NCBI GenBank assembly: GCA_015767355.1
Contig: JADWMH010000037.1
Coordinates: 1-12,759, forward strand
DNA length: 12,759 nucleotides
Direction: 5' to 3'
Origin: Gammaproteobacteria bacterium
GTDB lineage: Bacteria > Pseudomonadota > Gammaproteobacteria > Chromatiales > Chromatiaceae
Positions 1 through 7,289 of the stretch are shown piece by piece. A model generated the notes under the pieces. The model had not been told where the DNA came from and did no database searches. It worked only from the letters and a program-made list of their open reading frames with translations. Every line of letters begins with the position of its first letter. Position 1 is the stretch's first letter. The position numbers were made by a program, and so were the translations under genes.

Positions 1-570
1 CGCGTCGATGCCTGCGGCATCCACTGGGGCCCCGACAAAGAGAGCCATCTACGCCACCCCGCATTGCTGCAACAATATGCGCAACACCAACAGTGGGTTC
101 TTATACGACTATTCCGCAGAGAGCAGGGAGTCATGCTCAATTCTCAGACATACGATGAGATCACGGATATACCGGAACTGTTTGATCGACGCTTTCACTG
201 GGCGCTTCGCCAGAATGGCGCAGGCGCACAACGTTTCCTCATGGAGATGCTCAGCTTTCACAACCTGAGCGCCGATCAACTCAACTCGGAGCTCACCGCA
301 TTATCTGAACGGGACGCGGCTGCAGCCATCGCTATGAATATCGCTGATGCCGCGCCCGGCACACGCGCAGCTTCCAGGGAATTTGGGCTGAAATTTCTCC
401 CTGGAGGATGGGAGTCTTTTGATCTGGCCCTGCCCCGCAGCATCTGGTTTCGCCGTCTGTTCCAGGATCTGCTGTCACGTCTCAAATCGAGATCGTGCAT
501 GACGCTGGCCGAATTGTTGACAGGATATGATCTTGATCAATCAGGCGAGCTGGTATGGGGAGATGATTAG
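1..570 (+). CDS. 3' part of an unrecognised protein gene
   Basis: The frame is open from the first base of the window to a TAG stop at 568-570, so the true start lies upstream. About 189 residues are visible. I do not recognise the family. The visible part is soluble-looking, with no membrane segment, signal peptide or cysteine-rich motif. It has an alternating charged/hydrophobic pattern suggesting a helical domain, an alanine-rich stretch (codons around 310-370) and an acidic tail ending GELVWGDD. An internal ATG at 133 or the TTG at 64 could in principle start a shorter protein, but the upstream codons remain open and protein-like (for example HWGPDKES), which favours a truncated longer gene. 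It converges on the response-regulator gene across about 150 bases, so nothing links it functionally to its neighbours. Confidence 0.6.
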   Translation, partial: RVDACGIHWGPDKESHLRHPALLQQYAQHQQWVLIRLFRREQGVMLNSQTYDEITDIPELFDRRFHWALRQNGAGAQRFLMEMLSFHNLSADQLNSELTALSERDAAAAIAMNIADAAPGTRAASREFGLKFLPGGWESFDLALPRSIWFRRLFQDLLSRLKSRSCMTLAELLTGYDLDQSGELVWGDD

Positions 571-722
571 GAAAGATCTGATCGAATCGCTGTGCGTTTC
601 GTTCAGAATTTCTTACAAGTTTTTCTACGGGTGAAGGGTTAACTCTCAATGAGTAATAAGGAGCATTTGGCTCGCCCTTCCCCCGAACCCCCGTCCCACT
701 GATTTATTCAGACCCTCCCTGG
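571..722. other. Convergent intergenic gap, nothing recognised
   Basis: This 152-base gap separates the ends of two converging genes. It contains a C-rich tract around 676-695 but no convincing GC hairpin followed by a T-run on either strand, so no intrinsic terminator is called. Confidence 0.5.
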
Positions 723-2111
723 TTATTGTTGTGCCCAGGCCCGAACTTTTCTTTCCAGAGTCTTGCGCGCTATGCCCAGGCGGCGTGCAGCTGCAGATTT
801 ATTCCCGCCCTCCATCTCCAGCACCTTGAGAATATGCTTTTTTTCAACAGCGGCCAGTGAAACATCATCTTCCGGGGCATCCGCATCAGGTAAAGCGGAG
901 AGCCCCCCTCCAATACACTGGCTTGGTTTGCTATTCAGCAACAGACAGCGCTCAATGACATTTTTCAGCTCACGCACATTCCCGGGCCAATCATGAGAAC
1001 GCAGATAATTCATCTCGGCATCGCCCAGTTCAGACGGTTTCACTCCCAGGTCCCTGGCAATGGTGTGGACAAAATACCTGGCCAGGACTGCGATATCACC
1101 CTCTATCTCACGCAGGGCCGGCATCCTTATCGAGAGCACATTGAGTCGAAAATAGAGATCTGCACGGAAATTCCCCTTCTTGACTTCAGCATCCAGATCA
1201 CGATTAGTCGCAGCAACAATACGCACATCGACGGCAATTTCACGGTTTGAACCAACAGGCCGGATAGTGCGCTCCTCGAGAACCCGCAGCAGGTGCGCCT
1301 GCATCGAGAGCGGCATTTCACCAATTTCATCCAGAAAAAGTGTGCCGCCATCAGCGTATGTGAAGAGCCCCTTTCTAATCTGGTGGGCGCCTGTGAAGGC
1401 GCCTTTAACATGGCCAAAAAATTCACTCTCGATCAACTCGGCGGATATGGCGCCGCAATTGACGGGAACAAATGCGCCAGCACGTCCACTCCATTGATGA
1501 ATAGCGCGGGCAGCCAGCTCCTTTCCCGTACCTGATTCACCCTCTATCATGACTGTTGACGGCATGGGCGCAACTCGCCTGATGACCTCGCCGACGCTTT
1601 TAATAAGATCTCCTTCACCGATAAATCCGGACTGCACAGAGAGATGATCGATTCCGGCGGGCGCCACCTGGCTCTCGCTGCTGACCTGCTCTCTTCCCAT
1701 GCAACGCAGCACAGATGCAGTCATCTGCTCAATGTCGAATGGTTTGGTAATGAGATCCGCAGCACCAGCTCGAAGTGCGGCAATTGATGTCTCCACATTG
1801 CTGTCAGCCAGCATAAAAATCACTGCTGTATCGCATCTCTGCTCCCGCAGTTCGACCACCCATTCAATAGCGCTCATTACAGGCAGTTGAATATCGGCAA
1901 TTATGAGATTGAAATGACATCTCTGACGCAAGATTTCCGCTGAAGCAGTATCCTCTGCAATCTCGATCAAACCACAATGCTTTTGCAGACCGAGCTGCAA
2001 CTGATGGCTATGCTGGATATCGGAATCAACAATCAATACCGACATCATCCGCGACGATACTTCATTGCGTGCAGCAGCAGTTGACTGTGGGATGTAGCTC
2101 TCTACTAACAT
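723..2111 (-). CDS. Sigma-54-dependent response regulator, NtrC family (REC-AAA+-Fis HTH)
   Basis: This is a 462-residue transcription activator that should remodel sigma-54 RNA polymerase using ATP. Domains seen: a receiver at about residues 23-135; an AAA+ domain at about 163-390 with Walker A GESGTGKE (191-198), the sigma-54 contact loop GAFTGA (237-242), Walker B GGTLFLDE (255-262), the arginine-finger region RADLYFRLNV and the sensor-II motif WPGNVREL; and a C-terminal Fis-type helix-turn-helix (NKSAAARRLGIARKTLERKV). The phosphoacceptor Asp73 and Lys123 of the receiver are present. Aligned by eye to NtrC, however, the second residue of the acidic pair is Ser30 (VDSD instead of VDDD) and the switch Thr is Leu101. 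Phosphorylation control may therefore be altered. No histidine kinase gene is adjacent. The start is uncertain: ATG at 2111 leaves 21 residues before the receiver, while the double Met at 2048/2045 begins right at it; neither has a clear Shine-Dalgarno sequence. It is divergent from the tungstate operon, which makes that operon a plausible but unproven target. Confidence 0.93.
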   Translation of the reverse strand: MLVESYIPQSTAAARNEVSSRMMSVLIVDSDIQHSHQLQLGLQKHCGLIEIAEDTASAEILRQRCHFNLIIADIQLPVMSAIEWVVELREQRCDTAVIFMLADSNVETSIAALRAGAADLITKPFDIEQMTASVLRCMGREQVSSESQVAPAGIDHLSVQSGFIGEGDLIKSVGEVIRRVAPMPSTVMIEGESGTGKELAARAIHQWSGRAGAFVPVNCGAISAELIESEFFGHVKGAFTGAHQIRKGLFTYADGGTLFLDEIGEMPLSMQAHLLRVLEERTIRPVGSNREIAVDVRIVAATNRDLDAEVKKGNFRADLYFRLNVLSIRMPALREIEGDIAVLARYFVHTIARDLGVKPSELGDAEMNYLRSHDWPGNVRELKNVIERCLLLNSKPSQCIGGGLSALPDADAPEDDVSLAAVEKKHILKVLEMEGGNKSAAARRLGIARKTLERKVRAWAQQ

Positions 2112-2183
2112 AGTGTTGCGACCATTCTAATCCCTTCTTCAGGATTGCTGACTCTAATTTATACCTACTGACTTTAGCAGGAG

Positions 2184-2200
2184 TGGGACAATTTGTCTCA
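2184..2200. promoter_or_regulatory. Near-perfect palindrome, possible operator
   Basis: TGGGACAATTTGTCTCA is an inverted repeat with one mismatched pair around a central T. It lies in the divergent regulator/tupA region, about 75 bases from the regulator start and about 215 from the tupA start. Size and place fit a dimeric regulator site, either for the adjacent Fis-HTH activator or for a metal sensor. I do not recognise it as a known consensus. There is no T-run after it, so it is not a terminator. Confidence 0.35.
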
Positions 2201-2373
2201 TTAACTCACATCCATGCCGGGTAAATATGACACAAATCACACAAAATATGGAAAAATGAACCTGCTTGCTGCCCCATGCAACTCCATTTTCTCTATAAGC
2301 AGGCTAATGAAGAGCGTCATCAACAATGGACTGAAAATAACAGATCCACTCATCATCAAGATGGCATCAGACT

Positions 2374-2382
2374 TGCTATGAT
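2374..2382 (+). promoter_or_regulatory. Candidate extended -10 promoter for tupA
   Basis: TGCTATGAT matches the extended -10 form TGnTATAAT with one mismatch in the hexamer. No -35 hexamer is evident, which is tolerated by extended -10 promoters. Transcription would start near 2389, about 25 bases before the chosen tupA ATG at 2414. It would exclude the longer reading from 2276. This was found by eye only. Confidence 0.35.
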
Positions 2383-2413
2383 CTATATACCCTGCTCTTC
2401 AGCACATAAAATC

Positions 2414-3295
2414 ATGCATCTGACCTTGCACAAAAGAGAGATACAGGCGCTGCTCATCAGCTTGCTGGCCATGTTCACACTGCCCGCAGCTGCTGACGGC
2501 AACAACACAACCAACCCGTTAATTCGACTGGCGACAACCACCAGTACAGAAAATTCGGGACTGCTCAATCACCTGCTTCCCGTTTTTCAATCTGCGACCG
2601 GATACAGGGTGCATGTCATAGCCGTCGGCACCGGCAAGGCATTACGCATGGGGCAGGACGGCGACGTTGACGTGGTGCTGGTGCATGCCCCGCAGGCGGA
2701 AGCCGGCTTTGTCGATGCAGGCTATGGTGATCATCGCCACGCTGTCATGTACAACGACTTTGTCGTGGTGGGTCCGGGCAATGACCCGGCGAATATCAAA
2801 ACAGCAGATAACATCACTGCTGCAATGGGGAAAATAGCAACGATGCAATCGCTCTTTATCTCTCGCGGGGATGACTCGGGCACCCACAAAAAAGAGAAAC
2901 TGCTGTGGAAAACCGCCGGCATCAAACCGGATAATGGCTGGCACAAGGAGGCAGGGCAGGGCATGGGGAAAGTATTACAAATCGCGGCCGAACTGGATGC
3001 CTATACACTTACTGACCGCGGCACCTGGCTGGCCTACCGCGATAAATCCACTCTAACAATCCTTTTTGAAGGCGATGAAGCACTGCACAATCCTTACGGC
3101 ATCATCGCTGTCAGCACCACTCGCTATGCGGATATCAATCACACCGGTGCACTGGCGCTGGTCAAATGGATAACGTCCGGGGAGGCTCAACAACTGATTG
3201 GCGACTATCGTATTGGCAAAACCCGCCTGTTCACACCATCAGCGAATAGCGACCGGGTAGCCACCCTGGACGATATATCTGATAATCATCAGTAA
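2414..3295 (+). CDS. tupA: Tungstate ABC transporter substrate-binding protein TupA
   Basis: This is the periplasmic binding protein that captures tungstate with high affinity and delivers it to TupB. From the ATG at 2414 it has 293 residues, the usual family length. It has a Sec signal peptide (MHLTLHKREIQ, a hydrophobic core to about residue 24, probable cut after Ala27). The oxyanion-site motif ATTTSTENSG follows at 40-49. Other TupA family landmarks are DVVLVHAPQAE (86-96), NDFVVVGP (114-121), SRGDDSGTHKKE (150-161) and TLTDRGTW (198-205). The TTTST motif and the SRGDDSGTHKKE loop separate TupA from the molybdate protein ModA. The frame is open upstream to an ATG at 2276, but that would put 46 polar residues before the signal peptide, so I reject it; neither start has a strong Shine-Dalgarno sequence. 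It is the first gene of the tup-mob operon, 15 bases before tupB. Molybdate could also be carried. Confidence 0.93.
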   Translation: MHLTLHKREIQALLISLLAMFTLPAAADGNNTTNPLIRLATTTSTENSGLLNHLLPVFQSATGYRVHVIAVGTGKALRMGQDGDVDVVLVHAPQAEAGFVDAGYGDHRHAVMYNDFVVVGPGNDPANIKTADNITAAMGKIATMQSLFISRGDDSGTHKKEKLLWKTAGIKPDNGWHKEAGQGMGKVLQIAAELDAYTLTDRGTWLAYRDKSTLTILFEGDEALHNPYGIIAVSTTRYADINHTGALALVKWITSGEAQQLIGDYRIGKTRLFTPSANSDRVATLDDISDNHQ

Positions 3296-3310
3296 AACAG
3301 ACGGGACTCC

Positions 3311-4009
3311 ATGGAGACACTTGGCAACGCCACATCAAATGCACTGTTTCTGCTCATCAGCGGAGATGCGGAGCTGTGGAAAATCGTTGCAATCTCATTC
3401 CAGGTATCTATAACAGCAATTCTGATCGCCACTCCCCCGGCTCTGCTCACTGCATTTGTGCTTGCCTACGGAAAATTTCCTGGTCGCAGAGTACTGATAT
3501 CGCTGTTCAGCACACTGCTCTCGATTCCCGCTGTAGTGATTGGTCTGACGCTCTATTTGCTGCTCTCCCGCCAGGGCCCCCTGGGAGAGTGGCGACTTCT
3601 ATTCACTCAAACAGCCATGATTCTGGGACAGATCGCCCTCAGCTTTCCCATTCTGGTGGCAATGGGGCACTCTGCCCTGCAGTCAGCAGACCGGCGCGCC
3701 TGGGAAACTGCTCTGACGCTGGGAGCAAATCCCCTGCACGCCGTCGCTACAGTGATGTGGGAAGTCCGATTCGGTCTGCTTGCCGCACTGCTCGCCGCAT
3801 TTGGCCGCATTGTGGCGGAGGTGGGCGCATCCATGATGCTGGGCGGCAATATTCTCAACTACACGCGCAATATCCCCACGGCCATTGCATTGGAAACCAG
3901 TAAAGGCGATTTTTCCCAGGGTATCGCCCTTGGAATCGTATTGCTGGCGCTTTCATTTACCCTCAACGCACTCTTCTATCACCTACGGGGCGGAGGACAA
4001 CCGGCATGA
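3311..4009 (+). CDS. tupB: Tungstate ABC transporter permease TupB
   Basis: This is the inner-membrane channel subunit of the tungstate importer, expected to act as a homodimer. It has 232 residues with about five hydrophobic segments (roughly 23-52, 62-85, 99-118, 153-178 and 203-226). The cytoplasmic EAA coupling loop is present at about 130-138 (AWETALTLG), followed by FGRIVAEVGASMMLGGN, characteristic of TupB-like and related anion permeases. The Shine-Dalgarno is weak (GGGA at 3303-3306, close to the ATG). Its last codons overlap the tupC start by four bases (ATGA, 4006-4009), which suggests coupled translation of channel and ATPase. Confidence 0.93.
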   Translation: METLGNATSNALFLLISGDAELWKIVAISFQVSITAILIATPPALLTAFVLAYGKFPGRRVLISLFSTLLSIPAVVIGLTLYLLLSRQGPLGEWRLLFTQTAMILGQIALSFPILVAMGHSALQSADRRAWETALTLGANPLHAVATVMWEVRFGLLAALLAAFGRIVAEVGASMMLGGNILNYTRNIPTAIALETSKGDFSQGIALGIVLLALSFTLNALFYHLRGGGQPA

Positions 4010-4710
4010 TAGAGTCGCCGCTCAAACTGCATTTCAACGACATCCACAAACGTTTCGGCAAGCGCCACGTACTCATCGGCGCCAATATTCAACTCAGCGG
4101 TGGCGCGTGTACGGTGCTGACGGGCCCCAATGGTGTGGGAAAGACAACGCTGTTACGCATTATGGCCGGTCTTGAGAAACCGGATCGGGGATCTATCGAT
4201 ATGGGGCTGGGAGCTACCCGCTGGCGGCGTTGCTATGCAGCACTGCGCACCAGAATACTCTATTTGCACCAACACCCCTACCTGTTCGACGGCAGTGTCA
4301 GCAGCAACCTGGCGTATGCCATCTCAGACAAACACAATCGCTGCCTGTGTCAGCAGCGCATCAAAGAAGCACTGAAATGGGCTGGCCTCACCGCAATCGC
4401 AGAAAACCATGCTAAGACTGTCTCCGGTGGTGAGCGTCAACGTGTTGCCCTGGCGCGCGCCTGGTTGCGTGAACCACGAGCGCTGCTGCTGGACGAACCA
4501 ACCGCCAACCTGGATCCCGAAGCCCGCACGCGCACCCTGGAACTGCTGTTTCGCCTCAAGGAGTCAGGCATCGCACTGTTGATCGCCAGTCACGACCCCC
4601 ACCACTTTGCATCCCTGGCAGACAAACATCTGCAATTGACACAGGGCATCCTCGCAGAAGAGCTCTCAGACAACACCAATGTCACTCCATTTAGGAGGGC
4701 CCATTCATGA
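4006..4710 (+). CDS. tupC: Tungstate ABC transporter ATPase TupC
   Basis: This is the cytoplasmic ATPase that drives tungstate import through TupB. It has 234 residues and a complete nucleotide-binding set: Walker A GPNGVGKTT (40-48), Q-loop Gln89 (LHQHPYLF), signature VSGGERQRV (139-147), Walker B LLLDEP with Glu164, D-loop ANLD (167-170) and switch His196 (ASHDPHH). It has no C-terminal TOBE or oxyanion-sensing extension as found in ModC, so metal feedback through the ATPase is not expected. A good Shine-Dalgarno GGAGGA sits at 3992-3997. It overlaps both neighbours by ATGA: tupB upstream and mobA at 4707-4710. Specificity for tungstate is inferred from TupA next door, since ATPases of this class look alike. 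Confidence 0.92.
   Translation: MIESPLKLHFNDIHKRFGKRHVLIGANIQLSGGACTVLTGPNGVGKTTLLRIMAGLEKPDRGSIDMGLGATRWRRCYAALRTRILYLHQHPYLFDGSVSSNLAYAISDKHNRCLCQQRIKEALKWAGLTAIAENHAKTVSGGERQRVALARAWLREPRALLLDEPTANLDPEARTRTLELLFRLKESGIALLIASHDPHHFASLADKHLQLTQGILAEELSDNTNVTPFRRAHS
4693..4698 (+). promoter_or_regulatory. Strong Shine-Dalgarno of mobA inside tupC
   Basis: AGGAGG lies eight bases before the mobA ATG and within the last codons of tupC. It fixes the mobA start at 4707 and indicates that mobA is translated strongly from the tup message. Confidence 0.75.
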
Positions 4711-5309
4711 CACTTCAGCCGACAGAGATTACTGCTGTTATTCTTGCTGGCGGGCGTGGCAGGCGCATGGGCTGCAAAGACAAGGGATTGGTGGAGCTCA
4801 ATGGAGCACCATTGATCGAGCATGTTCTATCCGCAGTGAGTCCCCAGGCAGGTCAGCTGGTCATCAACGCAAATCGAAATCTCGAGGAGTATCAGCGCTA
4901 CGGCTTCCCGGTGGTGAGCGACACCATGGCCGATTACCAGGGTCCTCTGGCGGGATTCGCCAGCACCATGGCGGCTGCAAAAACGGACTATATCGTTACC
5001 ATCCCCTGCGACAGCCCGCTGCCACCAGCCGACCTGGTGCAACGCCTTGTCGACGCTTTGCAAAACGAGGATGCTGAGTTGGCGGTCGCCCACGATGGCA
5101 AACGCCTGCAGCCGGTATTCGCCCTGATCAAGGTAAAACTGCTGCCCAGTCTGCTGCAGTTTCTGCAACGCGGTGATCGCAAAATAGACCTCTGGTACGC
5201 GCAACACAAGATGGCGAAGGCTGATTTTTCCGACATCCCGGAAACTTTCCTGAATATCAACACTCCCGGAGATCAGGAGAAACTCCAGCAACATGAGAGC
5301 CTCAAATGA
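4707..5309 (+). CDS. mobA: Molybdenum cofactor guanylyltransferase MobA
   Basis: This cytoplasmic enzyme transfers GMP from GTP to Mo-molybdopterin (or the W form), making the MGD cofactor of the DMSO-reductase enzyme family. It has 200 residues, the usual length. The N-terminal nucleotide-binding motif is LAGGRGRRMG (13-22) followed by KDKGLVEL (24-31). Other family segments are NANRN (54-58), DYQGPLAGF (76-84) and the metal-site motif PCDSP (100-104). The start is set by the AGGAGG at 4693-4698 and the ATGA overlap with tupC; the gene ends in an ATGA overlap with mobB. Coupling to a tungstate importer suggests that tungsten is at least one metal destined for the bis-MGD cofactor here. Confidence 0.95.
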   Translation: MTLQPTEITAVILAGGRGRRMGCKDKGLVELNGAPLIEHVLSAVSPQAGQLVINANRNLEEYQRYGFPVVSDTMADYQGPLAGFASTMAAAKTDYIVTIPCDSPLPPADLVQRLVDALQNEDAELAVAHDGKRLQPVFALIKVKLLPSLLQFLQRGDRKIDLWYAQHKMAKADFSDIPETFLNINTPGDQEKLQQHESLK

Positions 5310-5827
5310 TCAGCCACCCCCTCCCCCTGCTGGGGTTCTGCGCCTTCAGCGGCGCTGGAAAAACCACGCTGCTGACGCAGCTGCTGCCCTTGCTGCAGAA
5401 TGCGGGCCGGCATGTCGGCGTGGTCAAACATGCGCATCACGAGTTTGACATCGATTATCCCGGCAAGGACAGCTATGAGCTGCGCAAGGCCGGCGCCGAG
5501 CAGATGGTGGTCGCCTCGCGCAAGCGCATGGCATGGATCAGGGAGTTTGACGATCATCGCTCCGAACCCTCCCTTCAGGAAGCCCTGAAGGCGCTGAACA
5601 TTGCTTCGCTGGACCTGGTGCTGGTGGAGGGATTCAAAACCGAACACATCCCAAAGATCGAGGTTCACAGGGCTGACCTCGGCAAGCCACTGCTGTTCCC
5701 GGATGATCCTGACATCATCGCCATAGCGACAGACGCAGAACCCGACATACTAGCGACCGATCTCCCGCAACTGAATCTCAATTTGCCTGCAGAGATTACC
5801 GACTTTATTCTGAACCGTTGGCTTTGA
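5306..5827 (+). CDS. mobB: Molybdopterin-guanine dinucleotide biosynthesis adaptor MobB
   Basis: This is a P-loop GTP-binding protein that assists MobA; it is not strictly essential in E. coli. It has 173 residues, typical of the family. Walker A is seen as FSGAGKTT (14-21) close to the N-terminus. The MobB signature KHAHHEFDID (41-50), PGKDSYELRKAGA (52-64) and the later LVEGFKTEHIPKIEVHR segment are present. It starts in an ATGA overlap with mobA and has only a weak Shine-Dalgarno, so its translation probably depends on termination at mobA. It is the last gene of the tightly packed block; 180 bases with a palindromic repeat separate it from moeA. Confidence 0.94.
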   Translation: MISHPLPLLGFCAFSGAGKTTLLTQLLPLLQNAGRHVGVVKHAHHEFDIDYPGKDSYELRKAGAEQMVVASRKRMAWIREFDDHRSEPSLQEALKALNIASLDLVLVEGFKTEHIPKIEVHRADLGKPLLFPDDPDIIAIATDAEPDILATDLPQLNLNLPAEITDFILNRWL

Positions 5828-5880
5828 GAGAGGTAAAATCCCGATAACTCAGTGCATTGAATACATTTTGTTAATACCGA

Positions 5881-5960
5881 TGTCATTGCGAGGAGCCGGA
5901 GGCGACGTGGCAATCTGGTTTGGAGATTGCCGCGGTCGCTTAGGCTCCCTCGCAATGACA
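5881..5960. repeat. REP-like palindrome (GTCATTGCGAG type)
   Basis: This is a long imperfect inverted repeat. The left arm 5881-5916 begins TGTCATTGCGAGGAGCC, the right arm 5924-5960 ends GGCTCCCTCGCAATGACA, and the loop is seven bases (GGTTTGG). The arms agree over most of about 36 bases with a few changes and one indel. From general knowledge, GTCATTGCGAG palindromes are dispersed, intergenic elements in many proteobacteria. It has no T-run, so it is not a classic terminator, but the hairpin could reduce read-through or protect the mobB 3' end. Confidence 0.85.
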
Positions 5961-6007
5961 GCATGCACACGGGGTTATTGAGATATCACAGCAGAGTACT
6001 TAATCAC

Positions 6008-7282
6008 ATGAAAAAACCAATCACCATACCTGTCAAAGCCAGCTGCGCCGATGATCATGAACCCGGTATCCTCTCGGTTGAAGCAGCCAGGAAACATATC
6101 CTCTCCAGCCTGCCATCACTGCATGGCCATGAAAAACTGGCGCTGCGATCGGCGCTGAACAGGGTTCTGGCGAAAGATATCATCTCCCCGCTCGATGTCC
6201 CCGGACATACCAACTCCGCGATGGACGGTTATGCCTTCATCGGCAGTGACTTGCCGACTGACGAGGCGCGCTCCTACAGAGTCATCGGCAGCGTCTACGC
6301 CGGCGATGTTTTCAATGGAGAGTGCCAGCCTGGAGAGTGTATTCGCATCATGACAGGAGCGCCCATGCCGGTCAACACCGACACCGTGGTCATGCAGGAA
6401 CACACAATGAGCCATGGCGAGGATCAGATACGCATCTCCAGCGAGCACCACAGCGGTCAGAATGTCAGGCAGGCCGGCGAGGATATCGCTGCAGGCAGTG
6501 TGGTACTGAATAGCGGACGGCAATTGATTCCCGCAGATCTCGGCATCCTCGCATCGTTTGGAGTCGGCGAGGTGCGGGTGCGCAGACGTCCGCGGGTGGC
6601 ATTCTTTTCCACCGGAGACGAACTGCGCAGCATCGGCGAACCGTTGAATGAAGGCGACGTCTATGACAGCAATCGTTACACCCTCTACGGTATGCTTAAA
6701 CGCCTCGATGTGGAGTTGCTGGATCTTGGCGTCATTGGAGATTCTGAAGATGCGCTAAGAGAGGCCTTTGAATCTGCAGCAGGGATGGCCGATATCGTCA
6801 TCACCTCTGGAGGCGTCTCCGTCGGCGAGGCTGATTACACCAAGATCGTCCTCGAACAGCTGGGAGAGATGAATTTCTGGAAGATCGCCATGAAGCCCGG
6901 CCGGCCGCTCACCTACGGAACACTCAAAGACGCCCGTTTTTTCGGCCTTCCGGGCAACCCGGTGGCAGTGATGGTGACCTTCTACCAGTTCGTGTTGCCC
7001 GCCCTGCACTATCTCACAACAGGAAAACCCTACGCACCCTTCATGCTGCAGGCAACATGCGATGAGGAGCTCCGAAAACGCCCGGGGCGCTACGAATTCC
7101 TGCGCGGCATTCTGAGTCAGGATGGCCATGGCAACCTCAACGTCGTCAGCACAGGTCGGCAGGGCTCCGGAATCCTCACCTCCATGAGCCGGGGAAACTG
7201 CTTCATACACCTTGATGAAGCATGCGCAGGCATCAAAAAAGGTGATACAGTGAGAGTCCAGCCTTTTGACACCCTGATTTAA
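6008..7282 (+). CDS. moeA: Molybdopterin molybdenumtransferase MoeA
   Basis: This cytoplasmic enzyme inserts molybdate (or tungstate) into adenylylated molybdopterin. It has 424 residues from the ATG at 6008. The N-terminal family motif DVPGHTNSAMDGYAF is at 63-77, the central one is GEDIAAGS (157-164), and the MoCF-like domain carries STGDEL (201-206), DVYDSN (217-222), TSGGVSVGEADY (266-277), MKPGRP (295-300) and the substrate-loop motif GLPGNPV (313-319). A C-terminal beta-barrel domain of about 70 residues follows. The frame is open to an ATG at 5927, but that start falls inside the palindromic repeat, so the later Met with MKKPITIP is preferred; its Shine-Dalgarno is weak. It probably shares the tup-mob transcript or has its own start after the repeat. 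It converges on the small membrane-protein gene with only seven bases between the stops. Confidence 0.95.
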   Translation: MKKPITIPVKASCADDHEPGILSVEAARKHILSSLPSLHGHEKLALRSALNRVLAKDIISPLDVPGHTNSAMDGYAFIGSDLPTDEARSYRVIGSVYAGDVFNGECQPGECIRIMTGAPMPVNTDTVVMQEHTMSHGEDQIRISSEHHSGQNVRQAGEDIAAGSVVLNSGRQLIPADLGILASFGVGEVRVRRRPRVAFFSTGDELRSIGEPLNEGDVYDSNRYTLYGMLKRLDVELLDLGVIGDSEDALREAFESAAGMADIVITSGGVSVGEADYTKIVLEQLGEMNFWKIAMKPGRPLTYGTLKDARFFGLPGNPVAVMVTFYQFVLPALHYLTTGKPYAPFMLQATCDEELRKRPGRYEFLRGILSQDGHGNLNVVSTGRQGSGILTSMSRGNCFIHLDEACAGIKKGDTVRVQPFDTLI

Positions 7283-7289
7283 ATTAATC

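Larger units (their letters stand above)
2112..2413. other. Divergent intergenic region between regulator and tupA
   Basis: About 302 bases separate the two divergent starts. The region is AT-rich and holds the palindrome at 2184-2200, a 9-base-period direct repeat ACACAAAT/ACACAAAA at 2230-2246, and a candidate extended -10 element near 2374-2382. I saw no good -24/-12 (TGGCAC-N5-TTGC) sigma-54 element on either strand and no molybdenum-cofactor riboswitch. The frame of tupA is open through 2276-2413, but the encoded peptide does not resemble part of a binding protein. Confidence 0.5.

Noticed and set aside
2276..2413. N-terminal extension of tupA from the ATG at 2276
   Set aside because: It would place 46 polar residues before an evident signal peptide, has no Shine-Dalgarno sequence, and lies upstream of a candidate promoter.
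2112..2413. Sigma-54 -24/-12 promoter for the tup operon
   Set aside because: No GG-N10-GC element with acceptable flanks was found on either strand by eye.
5927..6007. Longer moeA starting at 5927
   Set aside because: The extra codons come from the right arm of a palindromic repeat and have no counterpart in MoeA proteins as I know them.
5828..6007. Molybdenum-cofactor riboswitch before moeA
   Set aside because: The gap is explained by the REP-like palindrome, and the conserved Moco-motif elements are not seen.
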